Shown one piece after another: positions 4,832 to 5,083 of a stretch of 5,083 bases of DNA (the stretch's first letter is position 1; each line of letters begins with the position of its first letter). The DNA comes from Acidobacteriota bacterium (GTDB lineage: Bacteria; Acidobacteriota; UBA6911; RPQK01; DATIPO01): positions 1-5,083 of the forward strand of contig JANQFM010000301.1 of the NCBI GenBank assembly GCA_028277865.1, written 5' to 3'. The translations under genes and the position numbers were made by a program. The notes under the pieces are model-generated. The model was not told the origin of the DNA, made no database searches, and worked only from the letters and a program-made list of their open reading frames with translations.

Positions 4832-5083
4832 ATGCTCCATCCGGGCATGGAGATTCTGGTGATTGACCGTGATGAGGTGCGGCGCTTGCTGCCGATGGCG
4901 GACTGCATCCAGGTCATGGAAACGGCACTGAGGACGCTGGCCGAAGGGCGGGCCGTGCAGCCCTTGCGTTCCCTCATTTGGCTACCGGACCGAAAAGGCA
5001 TCTTGGGGATGATGCCGGCCTGCACACTGGAGCCTCCGGCGGCGGCCATCAAGGTGGTGACGGTTTTCCCAGGCAATCACGGC
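4832..5083 (+). CDS. Ornithine cyclodeaminase/mu-crystallin family protein (5' part, cut by window end)
   Basis: The first 84 residues of an NAD(P)-dependent enzyme of the ornithine cyclodeaminase/mu-crystallin family; the frame is open at the window edge. The N-terminal pattern is clear: ILVIDRDEVRRLLPMADCIQVMETAL (8-33), AVQPLRSLIWLP (41-52), GILGMMPAC (56-64) and IKVVTVFPGNHG (73-84). Arg46 and Lys74 sit where family members bind the substrate carboxylate. The Rossmann NAD(P) domain would lie beyond the window. Members act as ornithine or lysine cyclodeaminases, alanine dehydrogenases or ketimine reductases, and this fragment cannot tell which. The ATG at 4832 is chosen because a G-rich Shine-Dalgarno-like run (4816-4823) lies 8 nt upstream. 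The in-frame ATG at 4847, giving MEILVIDRDEV, matches the usual family start better but has no ribosome binding site. The gene is divergent from the kinase; no link in function is evident. Confidence 0.85.
   Translation, partial: MLHPGMEILVIDRDEVRRLLPMADCIQVMETALRTLAEGRAVQPLRSLIWLPDRKGILGMMPACTLEPPAAAIKVVTVFPGNHG

Noticed and set aside
4603..5076. Minus-strand open frame over the divergent region
   Set aside because: It is antisense to the conserved cyclodeaminase N-terminus and includes the AAAGTCC array, read as repeating LDFGLWT.

Overview
The window is GC-rich bacterial DNA with wide, repeat-laden intergenic spaces. A soluble PAS-PAS hybrid histidine kinase, a small membrane protein paired with a winged-helix regulator, and intergenic sequence full of short dispersed repeats and hairpin elements together suggest an Acidobacteriota-like, soil or environmental genome. 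That assignment is inference from style; no rRNA or marker gene is present to prove it.

Layout. Positions 1-86 probably hold the last 27 codons of a plus-strand gene that starts outside the window. Positions 190-1207 are a tight plus-strand two-gene unit: a six-helix membrane protein of unknown function, overlapping by 8 nt a GTG-started winged-helix DNA-binding protein (138 aa). Positions 1208-1682 carry no gene. They hold a mirror-symmetric element of seven hairpins (1236-1480), a perfect 8-bp stem-loop (1528-1549), a GGAACAN heptamer array (1592-1626) and a terminator-like hairpin (1639-1656) enclosed in a longer inverted repeat. On the minus strand, 1683-2372 encodes a membrane-anchored lytic transglycosylase with an unusual Arg-rich segment between two hydrophobic helices. 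Positions 2373-2646 are intergenic with nested inverted repeats (CACAGAG copies outside, GGAAACC/GGTTTCC heptamers inside). Positions 2647-4584, minus strand, encode a 645-aa hybrid sensor kinase. Positions 4585-4831 form a divergent intergenic region with a consensus -10 box for the kinase, a small palindrome and a perfect AAAGTCC heptamer array. From 4832 to the window end runs the start of an ornithine cyclodeaminase/mu-crystallin family enzyme.

How the parts relate. The membrane protein and regulator very likely form one transcriptional unit, and the regulator may control it. The kinase, transglycosylase and cyclodeaminase look like independent genes: each is separated by more than 240 bp of repeat-bearing sequence and no shared pathway is evident. 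The kinase carries its own receiver domain, but no Hpt protein or DNA-binding response regulator is visible nearby. The most unusual content is intergenic: the symmetric hairpin element at 1236-1480, and heptanucleotide arrays of three different sequences in three different gaps.
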